Shown here in pieces: positions 10,937 through 23,400 of a stretch of DNA of 64,000 nucleotides. A program made the position numbers and the translations under genes. The notes under the pieces were generated by a model, which worked only from the letters and a program-made list of their open reading frames with translations, was not told where the DNA came from and did no database searches. Numbering within the stretch: the first letter of the stretch is position 1; every line of letters starts with the position of its first letter. Origin of the DNA: Adenanthera pavonina (Eukaryota; Streptophyta; Magnoliopsida; Fabales; Fabaceae). The DNA lies in assembly GCA_026686845.1 (NCBI GenBank), contig JAIVEN010000003.1:5954501-6018500 (forward strand), read 5' to 3'.

Positions 10937-11433
10937 ATATAGTTTGGCAAAAAAAAAAAAGTGATATATAAATAAATGTAGCCTCAGCCCTAAGGCATGA
11001 AACGAAAAATATATTGGTGGGAACCTCGCATGCATGCCTTTCTCTGTGCCACTGGGAATTATGGGTGCAGTATATAAAGGATAATTTTTTTTTTTTTTCT
11101 TTTGAAAAAAGTAGAGTTCAATTTTATATTTGAGAGACAGGACTTTGCTTTCTTTTTCTATGTTAATTTGTTATTGGCAAAACCTTGGGTAGGAAAAATA
11201 CAAATTTAAAACCATGTTCTTATTTTCTTTCTACTTTGCCTTTCCCAATTGCGCGCACCTTTTTACCCCCACTTCCTTTGTTAACTTGTTCGCTTGCGTG
11301 TGTGTGTCCATATATACACACACACACACACAGCCACCAGAAACGACTCGATAGAAATTGGTGACTTATTTGTCTCACAGCTCAAACTGTCAGTGATCTC
11401 TTGGCTTTTCATGAATTTTGAGCTGTGATCAGA

Positions 11434-11740
11434 ATGGGCCGGAAATGCTCATATTGTGGAAACCTGGGTCACAATTCGAGGACTTGTAATATTCAGAGAG
11501 GTGGTTTTGACGGTGGCCTTAAGATCTTCGGAGTACAAGTGCAACTTGGACTGCTTGCCACAATTGGCATCAACGCAATTTTGGCATCAACGCAAGTTTC
11601 AGCTTGGACTGCTTGCCATCTTCCCACACCTTCACATCTTCCTCCTCCTCCTCTGAACCAAACGACAATTCAGATCATAAAGTGTCCCATGCTTATTTAG
11701 CCAGAACCCAAGAAAGGAAGAATAATAAAGGTGAAAAATA

Positions 11741-11773
<33 letters not shown>

Positions 11774-12495
11774 ACGCCTCATTCAACGTACTATATATAT
11801 ATAGTATATGTACAGCTAGCACATGCTCGAAATGCTTTCTTTCCTTTATATCGATCACACCTATATATATGTGTGTGTTTTGTTTTTAATAATTCTATTA
11901 ATTATTTGTGGTGGTCAGGAGTGCCATGGACGGAGGAGGAGCACCAGATATTTCTGATAGGGCTGAAGAAGCTAGGGAAGGGTGACTGGAGAGGGATCTC
12001 TAAGAATTTTGTGACAACAAGAACACCAACCCAAGTGGCCAGTCATGCCCAGAAATACTTCCTCCGTCAGAATCACACCAACAAAAGAAAGCGCTACCGT
12101 ATCCTCCTCGATGTTAGTTCATTAATCTCCAACATTCACATTTTTTTTTTGTCGTCATGTAGTTTATAGTGTTTGTTCTTTGACCGTCCTCGCTTACAAT
12201 TTGTTCAAAAATAATACTGTGGCAGGAGGAGGGACAAAATAATACCACAGTCGAACCAGCAGCAAGGAGTTGTTACTTTCCTAAGCCCATTGAAGAAGCT
12301 CTTGGTGCTTTTGGGTTCCCATCTGAGACTATGAATGATGTCAGTTGCAGCGGCCACACCAATAGCAAAAGGATTTGTCTTTCTCGGTGGCTTTCATGTT
12401 ATCATTCAGTGCTTAATTGCTCCTCAACAAAGTACACTCTTCAAAGCTTAGAACCTGATTTAGAACTCAAACTTGCGGCCCCACGCTTTGTATGA
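11434..12495 (+). CDS. MYB-related (SHAQKYF-type, KUA1/MYBS3-like) transcription factor, frame broken in exon 1
   Basis: Three exons: 11434-11730, 11919-12112, 12226-12495. Exon 1 begins MGRKCSYCGNLGHNSRTC, the CCHC zinc-knuckle start of this family, and continues to GLKIFGVQ. Exon 2 encodes the single MYB repeat, from GVPWTEEEHQIFLIGLKKLG through GDWRGISKNFV to the hallmark SHAQKYFLRQ. Exon 3 ends DLELKLAAPRFV-stop, containing an LxLxL (EAR-type) repression motif. Such proteins are nuclear, bind TATCC/I-box-like sites and often repress target genes. Splice sites keep frame (AAAG|GTGAAA...GTCAG|GAG; GAT|GTTAGT...GGCAG|GAG). Oddity: a 17-base tandem duplication (11578-11594) shifts exon 1. The expected downstream residues (SFSLDCLPSS...ARTQERKNNK) are present only in another frame, so the literal exon 1 frame stops at 11698-11700 and never reaches the MYB domain. 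The KRKRYRILLD stretch after SHAQKYF also differs from the usual basic RRSSLFD. Family certain; function of this copy doubtful. Confidence 0.85.
11578..11594 (+). repeat. 17-base tandem duplication breaking the MYB frame
   Basis: ATTGGCATCAACGCA is followed directly by ATTTTGGCATCAACGCA. Without the second unit the reading frame runs from FGVQVQ through GINASFSLDCLPSS into QERKNNK and the MYB exon. Confidence 0.85.
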
Positions 12496-12503
12496 GTTGA
12501 CAT

Positions 12504-12538
<35 letters not shown>

Positions 12539-15500
12539 ACGTGAACTACGTGATTATAATACCTGTTCTGCTGCGCATATATTAGTTAGTGTATTACAAC
12601 TTTGAGGACTTTGCTTGTTTTATTTTCCATGCGCCTCTTCCCGTGAGATCTACGTCAGCAAAGCTGAATCATTGCCTCTGTTATCCAAGGATCGCACGAA
12701 ACTGCTACTCATAAATAGTTGATGTATTAGAAATGGTTCAACCATATACATGATCTGCATTAAAATTTCCTCCAAGTTTGATGCTATTATATTCTATATT
12801 CAGCTTTTGCATGTAGGATTCTTTAGTGAAGAGAAAAGTTACAGGTTTGTTTGGTAGTTTTGTGATGGGTTAAACAATCTCACCTAATCATTGTTTGAAA
12901 GTAATTATAAAATAGATGAAATAGAATAAATTATAATTTTTTGTTAATATTAATTATCCCATACATGTTAATTTAGATGGAAGAATGTGAATAAATTCTT
13001 ATTTCATATATAATTAGAAATCATTTAAAATATTTGTTATTGAATAATATAAATAATTTGAATATTTTTCAAATAATAAATAAATTAAATAACTTCACTT
13101 AGCATGCTGAATGATGATTGATGAGTATCCGGAGTGTGATTGGGAGTGTCTAATAATTTTTTTAAGGGACCAACACCAAATGAAAAAAAAATATTTAATG
13201 TGGGTGGTGATGTACAATTATCATGCTAGGGTATGATTCTTATTTTAGACTTGGAGAAAAATATTTCTTTTATTTCTAAACACTTGTTTCAACAAGTATA
13301 TATCAGATTTAATTCTCATCTCTCGTCCTTTGAAATTCTTGGATTTGGACTCATTTAATCAAATAAATTTAAACTAAGTATTTTTTTAGTTAATGTTCAT
13401 TTATAAAAAAAATTATTTACAAAAAACCTCAAGTATTAATATTGACCAACCATGCATATAATAATCAATATAATACTAATGGCGGTTGGGTTGAGTGATA
13501 ATAGACTTAACAACACTTAAGTTATTTTTATTTATTATAAAAATGTGTTTTTACAATGCATATAGAGAGCATAATTTAAAAAATAAAAAAATAAATTTTA
13601 TGAAAAAATAAGAATAAAACTTGAGAGTATTGTTAGTCATTACTAGAAAAAAAATAAAAATCTTCAAAAACAACTGTTATTGTAATTTATTGCATTTTGT
13701 TTATTAAATATTTTAAAATATATATTTAACGCATTAAAATATCCATGAAAGGAGATAAAAAAAATAAAGAGGGTACATTTAAAATTTTGTTGTGAGAAAA
13801 ATATTGCATACATTAGCATAAAATAATATTAAAAGCAAAGGAAGAGGATTATTGTATCTATTGCCAAAAAAAGAATGAGTGAGCTTTAAAAAACCTGTTC
13901 GGTGGCTCTTGGTCTCCTGTGCACTATTATAATATTACCTCCGTCACATATATATATATATATATAAAAGATCTTTTTTCCTAATCCCAAATATAAGACT
14001 CTTTATAATATATGGGGTATTATTTATTATATACTTCTAAAAAATGACCCTCTTTAATAAGGGAAAAAGATAAATATTAAATAAAGATAATTTTAAAAAA
14101 ATCGATGTAGTTAATTTTAATTTCAATTCTTAATCCGCATGATTCGATTAAAATGATCTTATATTAAATATCAATATATTCAGTAGCGGTAGACTGATGC
14201 TTTTAAAAATCAAGGAGGGGCAATCAAAAAATTGTGGGCGGCAAATTAGGGGGCAGGAACCATTTGCGTATTCTTTACACACATGCATTAACGTGATATT
14301 TACTATTTAGAGGACCGTTGCCCATGGTTCATTATACATGGATTTGTTCTTTTATTGTAAATAAAAAAATTTATATTAAAAATATTACTTTCATTTAGAT
14401 CAGATAATACTTAAATTTAATCTAATTATATTGGATATCAAATAATTATGTAAAATAATATAATCAACTTGACATTTTTTTAATCTTACCCTGGACGTTC
14501 CTCAAACATAACAATTAATGATATTCTGGATCTTAAGCGAAGTGACCAGTGAGTCCCACCCTCATTCCTAGTTCAATTGCTAACAAATTTTTTAAACCCG
14601 ATTTTTTTTTTGAAAAAAAATCTTCTAACGTGAAACTGCCTATTTAAACCCTTTTTTTAATTAAAAAAAATCTTCTTACGTGAAACTACATAGATAAATT
14701 TTGTAAATACTCATTAGATATGAGTAGTTTGATATATAATGTTTGTCAAAAGATGTATATAATGCCCACCGAAGGTTGAGATTTCAAGAATTCCGCCCAT
14801 GTTTTCTACAATTACTGTGTGAAAATAGAGATATTAAGAAAAAAGTAAATTATTGTAATTATGAGATACGGATTCCGTACACAATTAATATTCTCTTGTT
14901 TTACTCTCCCTCCAAATGAATGTATGAATTGAAATAAGGCTCAAGAATTTATGGAGAGAGAGAGAGGGAGATAGAACTGAATTACCTATCTCATGTTAAA
15001 ATCCATTTCTAATGTTACACCATACCTGCCGTTATTTGCTTACTCCCGCCTTAATATTTGTTTATAGTTATCTCTCTCATTCATAATATAGGGTGTGAGA
15101 CTCATTTTTACACCTATTATAAAAATTGAAAAATATCTTTAAATGTACCAAAAATTTCAAATTTGCCCATATTTATTGAGAGAATATTAAAATAATTAAA
15201 TCAAGTAATTTTCTATATGCTTTATAAATGTAAAAGAGAAAAAAAATCAACTTATACAATTAAATATAGCAAGAGTAAATTTGTTCATTTTTGTTCCTAC
15301 ACCTTATATTATAAACAAAAAAAAATGGGTTTCACAACGTATAGACAGGAGAAAATATTTGTTTACTCAATCATATAGTGGTATAGATAGATTTAGCATA
15401 AAATACCAGACACTGCAAGTATGCGATACTTACCAATACCAAGAAGAAACAAAAAAATATTAAAAATTAGATTAATCATTAAATCAGTTAAAACATTAAT

Positions 15501-16759
15501 TTAAAATTTAATAATTCAATCATAATTGGACCATAACTAAATGAGTAGTAATAAAATTAATAATTTTTTTAATTTTATGTTATATATTATTAAAATTTAT
15601 TATCAATAAGTTTTATAATTTGATATTAAAATCTAAATAAATTAATACTTATTTATAATCGTATTTCAAATTTAAAATAGTCAATTAATATTTTATTTTT
15701 ATATTATTTATGAAATAAATTTATTATTATTAATAATTATATATTATAATAATACTTATATAATATTATAATATAAAACATTTATATAAAAAATAATTTT
15801 ATTTAACATAAAAAATTGCTATTTTATATTAAAAACTAAAAAAATTTGGAAAAAAAATTATAACATGTTCAAACCGGTTGTCACTAATTCATGTTCAATT
15901 TGAGCAGTTTTTTAAGTTTTTCACCTACTCTGTAATCATGATCTTTTCCAAATCAAACATGGCCAACCCAGTCCAATTTTTAATATATTGAAGAAACACA
16001 TATCAACTGCCATACAACACAACTATTTACTTGTCCAGCCAAAACATGAAACAAAAAATACTTGAAAAACAAATAAAAAATCACATTAATTGATATCAAT
16101 AAGACATTGAACATCATTTATCAATATACATACAAATGACAGCCCATCAGTACCATCTCTATATTTCTAAAATGCTTTATTTAAACTTATAAATTGCGCA
16201 AATAAGACAAAATAATCCTAATTAAAACATCAAATTGAAAGAGGTCTTTTAAAAAGACATTAGCATCAAAATTGCTTCTGAAAAAACACAGCCGAATCAT
16301 ACAGTTGACAGCGTGGAAGAGGCTGCAAAAGAAACACTTGATATATTCAAACTACGGTAGCAGAAATTACCAAGCACGATGGCTGATTCAACTCAAATTA
16401 CATATAAAAAACTGAAGCATATGATACATTTACAAATAGCCCCTGCCAACCAAAAAAAAAATGAATGTAAATTACAGAGTACAAGAATGAATATCTCCCC
16501 CATAACTTCACCAGTAAGCCTTCTTGTCAGTTAAATTTCTTTTACACTTATCATCCCTTTCCCCTGCTCTTCTATTACTGGGATTTGGATGAGTTGCCTT
16601 GATCACTACTGTGGTTAGTTACGTATACAAGTATTCATAATGGAAAGAGTTCAAATGACCAGAGAAAAAAATTGCAGTTAGGTTAATTTCTTTTAAACAC
16701 CGTGGAGAACCCCGTCAAAACTTGACATGCAATTGCTGAAGTCCCTTGTCCAGCTAGTG
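12496..16759. other. AT-rich intergenic spacer between MYB and KEA genes
   Basis: No gene recognised. It starts with the MYB 3' region, including a TA microsatellite (about 12510-12536), and ends with the KEA 3' untranslated region (roughly the last 300-500 bases before 16760). In between are AT-rich sequence and one probable MITE (13938-14172). The open frame 15281-15463 (+) resembles nothing known. Confidence 0.55.
13938..14172. mobile_element. Probable Stowaway-like MITE related to 36337 and 40363 copies
   Basis: Shares with the copies at 36337-36565 and 40363-40603 an ordered set of blocks: AAATATAAGACTCTTTATAA, ATTATATACTTCTAAAAAAT, AAATAAAGATAATTTTAAAA, then a GATTAAAATGATCTTATATT-like right end. 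Ends are eroded and the left one contains an AT microsatellite, so limits are approximate. Confidence 0.45.
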
Positions 16760-19700
16760 CTAAGAATCATGTGATTCTTGGTCCATCAAAATGATACGCT
16801 GCTTACCACTCTCTGAGCGGAGGGTATCAACCTTAAATCCAATCTACATTCAGAAAGGGCATATAAGACATTTTCCCACCGGATATATCAGTTAAAAACT
16901 GAAACTCTTAGGCCATATTTGGTAGGAAATAGCCATTTTGAGAGAAATGAAAAGTGAAAAGGAAATGAGAGAAAGATTCCACGAAAATATTATATTTTAT
17001 TTATAGAAAGTTTGAATAATGTGTACCAAATAAATTTCACATGAATTTCTCTCTCATTCTCCCTTTGAAGAAACCCTTTCATTTATACCAAATCTAGCCT
17101 TAATAATAAAGGATTACCTCCACTAAACTGTCAGGAGAGAACCACCTCAATAGCACACCAAGATGCACCACAGCAGGGATTAGCTTGAAAAGTAAAGGAG
17201 TAGTAACCTGCAGAAATGAGTCAAGTGATTAATAATGGGATTATCACTTAACAAAAGACACATTAATACCACTAAATACTGAAATACTATATAAGGTTTG
17301 GCTATGTGATCCTTAAATTATTAGCAGTTTAAATTTGGACATGGTAAATCCGTAGCTGATTGCATTGCTGCCTAGACAAGCTTGCCCATATCAGGCTTTG
17401 CCTAAGATTCATTTGAAAGATGAACCACTAATAAATGCCTAAACTGACATCCACCCATTTCCTCGCTGCCTCTTATAATTGTCCTTCCAACTAGAATAAC
17501 CTAGAGCATTTTATCACGTTTGCTGCCTGAACTTTAAATGGGATAATTTAACGATGATTATAGAAATTATTTTAAGGCTCTTTGTTATTGAAATCCGAAT
17601 GAGCTAAACATTAAAAAGAAGTAGCAAAGGTTAGAACTTTCATTATAATTTAAGTTGGGTACAATGTGTATGCAGCTTTAAACATTCATTAAGGATCAAA
17701 CACTTGAGAAAACAAGACAGACCATGTATCACAGATCCCAGAAACTGTTAATTCAAACAAATAAAAAATATTACATACCAGACTTAGAGCTGTGGTCCCA
17801 AGAAGCAGCAGATACAGTTTGTCCTGAAATTAGATTTACATTAAAGTCCATAGTGATTTGTAATATTGACACATTCAAGTTTCAATGTGTATCAACATAT
17901 CCAGGTTTAACAGATATAAATTGTCCAAACATGTTAACCTTCAGAATTCCAAAGTGGGTCAAAATATAAAGGCCATAGCCACCACAATAGCAACAAGATC
18001 ATTTTTTCATGCACATAGACATGTGTTTCCATATATTGCATAGAATTTGAGATGATACCGTACAATTTATGACTTATGAATAGTGTGACTTGGTATAAAA
18101 TTTATATTTTACATTGAAATTTAAATTTTATATTGAATTAATTGATGAGAACATGAAGCAATTGAACACTCTATTGTCACCACAATGAATAGCCATGTTA
18201 GCACTAACCTCCACTAGATGAAGATTCGAAGCACGACTGAGAAGAACAAAAGCAAATTCTCCTATTTGAGCCATTGACATTCCAACCTATAAAGTTCATG
18301 AATTCATGTACCTCAAATACCGAGAAGAAGATGGAAGGATAACAGTATAACCTTGAAATCATAAAACAATTCTTACAAGAACTGAAGTCTTGTTGTTATA
18401 ACCAAACCCTTTTATGACAGCAGCAATTACGATAGTTTTTACGACGATGACCAAAATTACAGATGCTAGCAATATGTCGACATGGTTCCAGAGGAAATGA
18501 ACATGTATCAGCATTCCAATGCTAGCAAGGAAAAGAGCAGCAAAAAGATTGCGAATAGGTTCAATCTGCAAAATTATTGAGCACCAGGGGTCAGGTTTCT
18601 TCCACATACTTATATGAACACCAAACATTACTGTTAAGAGCTTAGGTTCTTGAACTAATCGGCAAAATTTTGTCACTTTTCTTAGATAGATGAGAACAAG
18701 ATTGTACAGCTAAGATAACAGAGTAAGCGCTCTATATATAAATCTCTGCAACTTTAACCTGCACATGCTAAGAAAAAAAAATCATCTATGCAAAATTAAT
18801 GACCAAAAAACTTATTAAAAAATCCATTTACAGACCTCTCTCTCTATACAAGCGATCCTACCACGCATGGGGGAACATAAAACAGAGAGCCAGGATTGCA
18901 TCTGTAGGCATGGGACCCCCATGGGCCAGTATATCGGCTGCCATCCAGGCTCTTCACTGTTCATGCCCCCCTTTTCTCCTTGCAATGTCAAACGTTCCTC
19001 TCAAACCCGGTTTGGTACACAGAATAATTTTTTAGGGAATGAGAATGAGCTTTAAATGTATGTTTGGTATGTGAAGGAAATATGATGGGAATAAAAAACA
19101 AAAGACAAAAAAATGCAAATGACTCAAACACCCCTAGATTTAAAAAAAAAAAAAACCTCCCCTCCTACCTCCTTTCTTCTTCCCCACCGGCACATCTACC
19201 ACCATCATCTTCCACCGGCAATAGCCACCACCACAACCCCCACAAACAAACCAATCTAAAAAAAAAAAAATCATCAAACAAATCAAGCTCAATGTCCAAA
19301 TCTGGGTGGTGAACACTGAAGGCAACAACGAACTAGATTTGGGTGACTGAAACAGCTCACTACACTGACGGTGATGGCAAGGAGGAAGAGAGAGAGAGAG
19401 AGAGACTGAAACGGGAGGAGACAGAAGTGACACCGATGTTAGACAAAGACTGAAACAGGAGGAGAGGGAGGTGATGGCAAGGAGAGAGGTGATGGCGAGA
19501 AGAGAGGGAGATTGAAACTGGGTTGGGGGAGGAAGGTGATGATGCCGATGAGGAAGGTAAAAAGCCAGAGGGAGGAAGGTGAGAGGAAGCTCAATGCCAA
19601 TGGAAAATTTGAGAAGGCAGAGGGGTATTTTTGTCTAGAACATTTTCATTCCCATGGTCTTGTCCCAATCCCACACCCCCCATAGGTTTGTCTATTCCCA

Positions 19701-20455
19701 CACTCGTGGGAGTTAGTGATTCCTAGGGTTTAAATTTGCTTCATACCAAACAACCTTAACAAGGGAATCTTTTACCTATTCCCATTCCCTTACCCCCATT
19801 CCCTCCTACCAGACAAACCCTCAAATCCCTCAGCAGGTGGATGATAAAATTATACAATTTATTAAGAAAAGAAAATCATGTGCATCCAACACATATACAT
19901 ATTATGGCTTAATAGATATGTTACAAATTCCCAACATGCCTTGTACTCATAATTTCTGAATTTTGACATTTATCCTTACTTGCTCTAGTGTATGTTGAGC
20001 CAGATCAGTGGTTGAAATCATAACTCCAGCAGCAAAGGAACCCAATTCTAGACTTAGTCCCAGCTTATCACTACACTGAAAATATAAAATCAATCAGATA
20101 CCATAGGAAATTGACATAAAATAGCTTGCATATATAGTATTTGGAAAAAGAAAAATAATATACTAAATTCAAGCTATGGGAGGAAGTGCACTATACACAA
20201 GTCCAGATTCTTAACAGTCCATAAATGGATTGCATATAGTGCAGTAAGAAAGAGATTGAGCGAAAAGAAAAAATAGGCATTAAGAGAGTGATAGGTACAC
20301 TAGTGGGATAGGGAACTTCCCTCAAAAGCTAGCCATTGAAGTAGGAAAACCAACCCACTTAAATATCTTATAGAACATCCCATATTCAATATCGGACTTA
20401 GGCATCTCATACAACCTAAGTTTCCATCAAAGAGGAAGTGGATCCCATATATACT

Positions 20456-20491
<36 letters not shown>

Positions 20492-23400
20492 CAACTTTAG
20501 TGGATCCAAAGTCAACAAAATTATAACATCCCAAGGAAAAACCTAAAATGCAGGCAAATGAAGATTTAGGAAGTAAACAAACCCACGCTATGAGTAAGCA
20601 GAATGCAACTGACGCCAACTGATAGAGTTCATTTGTCTGCACAAACAAGAGTTTATCATAAAACCACTCAAACAAAAATATATAACCAAATGGTAAGACT
20701 ATATTAAGAACCCAATTCCAATGCAATTTTCACAGGTGATGGTAAGCTCAAAGTAGGATATAAAACAGACCTGTGATGATAGGCTCATCATTAACTTAAG
20801 TAACCATGGTAGGAAAGTACGAGACAAAATTGACAGAACCGAGAGGAACGCAATCAACATCACCAACCTGGATAAGAGAGGGCATATCATGGAAATGACA
20901 CATAAAAGCTCTAGAGGTTATGGTTTGCTAGATATTCTATTGGATGCACAATAAACCGAGTTGCTCAAACGTCTTAAAGAGGTTCCAAGTCCATGCAGCT
21001 ATTTCAATTTCACAGACAAGTCAAAAATCTGTCGCATGAAATTTAAATTCCAGGCACAGTAAAGCTAGTATTGTGTAGTAATTTATTAGACCAAACAAAC
21101 CCTATATTAAAGTCAAATTACCATGTAAAACATACAAAAATATGTGCCAATGACTAGTTCATGGTAGCAGCAACACATTTTCAAGCGCCAAAGGATCAGA
21201 CACTAGTATATTTGTTCTATAAGATCTAGGTGCTCTTCACTTCAACGTACAACAAGTGAGATCAACAGATTAAGGCACCATGTAATTCAAAAGTAATAAC
21301 TATAACCACTTACAGATACAGTAGAAACAATTAATTCTGCTTAAAGAATAAATTTTAATTACTTTAATTCGGGTACAGCATGTGGACAAGTTGTGAAGGA
21401 CTTAGTAAAAGCTAAAGATTTCAGAATTTCTATGCTTACAGCTTCGTCATGGATATCACTCCATGAAGAACACCTGAGGTGCCACCAAGAACCGGAAGCA
21501 ATGCAAACAGCAGTCCAACAGCACAATCCTTTAAGGCAAAAGAAATTTTCAAGAATTAATAGAACATATGATGAAGTTGTCCATTGTCTATATTAGCAAA
21601 ATAGAGAATGCAGAAAAAAATAAAGGATTAGAAAGAAGAAAAATAGTTTCACTCACAAAAAAGCCAGTACCTGCAAAATAAGTGTCCCAATCGTGACTTG
21701 TCCATGAAGGACATTAGTAGTGTTCTTTTCCATCAAAAACTTTAAGACCTGGCCATAGTTAATAGTTAATAAAAAAACAACTTATTGGAATCCTGAAGTG
21801 CATCTTCAAGACAGCAACATGGGATAGGAATATGATCAGATAAAGGCTATACCACTGCTGTTGAAGACATGGAAAGAAAAGCACCAACAAACACTCCCTC
21901 TGAAGCTTTACCACCACATAACTGCAAATAGCACAAGGGCGATGGAGTTGAGAATGCCAAACAGCAAAGTCCACTGGTGCTTATAACAGATATTTAATTA
22001 AAAGAAGAAAAAAATGGGGGCCCTGTAATATCCTCTGAAAATGCAACACCAAACTATCAAATTATGCATGAGATATAAGGCAGAAAAGAAGTGACAAAAT
22101 GACCACACAAGCTCCCATTAGAATTTATTACAAAGTTGATCACAGTACCACTACAACAATAACAACATTAGTCTTATCCCACTAAGTGGGGTCAACTATA
22201 TAGATCATATGACACCAATGGACTCTATCAAACACCATCTTTTAAGATAAATCATTTATCAAGAGATTACGCTTTATAACTTCTCTTAGTGTCCTTCTTA
22301 TTCTTCCTCTATGCCTTTTGATAAGACTTCAAGCCATTTGATCAACTCTCCTTACTGGATCCTCTAACCCTCTACTTTGTACATGCCCAAACCACCTTAC
22401 ACAATTTTCCACCATTTTCTCCTCAATATGTGCTACTACGATTTTCCCTTATATGCAATCATTTCTTATCTTATCCATTCTAGTATGACCACATCCATCT
22501 CAACATTCTCATTTCTACTACTCCCATCTTATACTCTTATTGCTTTTTTAAAACCCAACATTTACTATCATATAGCGTTGCTAGTTTTATAGCAGTTATA
22601 TAAAATTTTTCTTCACATTTTGTAAGTATCTTACGGTCACCAATAATTCTGAAAACTTTTCTTCACTTTTACCACCCAGTTTAGATCCTATACATAACAT
22701 CCCCATCAATTTCACCATCACCCTGTAAAATCAACCCCAAATATTTGAACTTTGACACTTGTTAAAGGGTTTATTCTCCAATTTTTACCTCTGAATCATT
22801 TCTATCTGGCCTTTTATTAAATTTAGAATGTATATATTCCGTTTTATTTCTATTCAAGCTAAAACCTTTTATTTTCAAAGTGTGTCTCTATAACTCTAAT
22901 TTAGAATTGACCTCTTCTTTTGAATTCTCAATTACGATTATATTATCTGCAAAAAGCATACATTTAGAAATTTCCTCCTATATATGTCCTGCTAGAATAT
23001 CCAAAACCAAATCAAGTAAGTATGAACTCAAAGAAGATCCTTAATGTAAAATTATCCTTATAAGAAAGCCCTTTGTCTCATCTCTAGGAGCTCTCACACT
23101 TGTTGTTGTCCCCTCATAAATATCTTTTATAACTCGAATATAAGCCACACGAACACATTTTTTCTCCATTGCTTTCCACAACACATCTCTTGGTACTCTA
23201 TCATAGGCTTTTTCCAAATCAATGAAAACCATATACAAGTCTTTCTCTTTACTTCGGTATTTTTCAATCAAACTCCTTAATAAATAAATAGCCTTTATTG
23301 TAGACCGTTTTTGTATAAGTCCAAATTGATTTTCTGAAATATGAAACTCTTTTCTTAGTTTATGCTCAATCACTCTCTTCCAAAGTTTTATGGTATGACT

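Larger units (their letters stand above)
7455..11433. other. AT-rich intergenic spacer with MITEs, upstream of the MYB gene
   Basis: No gene was recognised. The stretch holds several AT microsatellites (about 8535-8552, 8590-8612, 9122-9140, 9691-9710), one clear Stowaway-like MITE and two weaker ones (listed separately). Just before the MYB start there is a CA/TG microsatellite (about 11316-11332). The open frame 10083-10409 (+) has no recognisable domain and is not called. The last 100-200 bases probably contain the MYB promoter and leader, but no element could be fixed. Confidence 0.6.

Noticed and set aside
11532..11600. A mini-intron GTACAAG...TTTCAG in MYB exon 1 that might bypass the frameshift
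   Set aside because: Joining at these sites puts the following codons in a third frame (LGLLAIFP), not the expected SLDCLPSS frame, and the segment is shorter than usual plant introns.
19140..19433. Open frames across A-, CT- and GA-rich tracts
   Set aside because: Low-complexity translation (poly-Lys, Ser-Leu repeats) inside a mobile element in a KEA intron.
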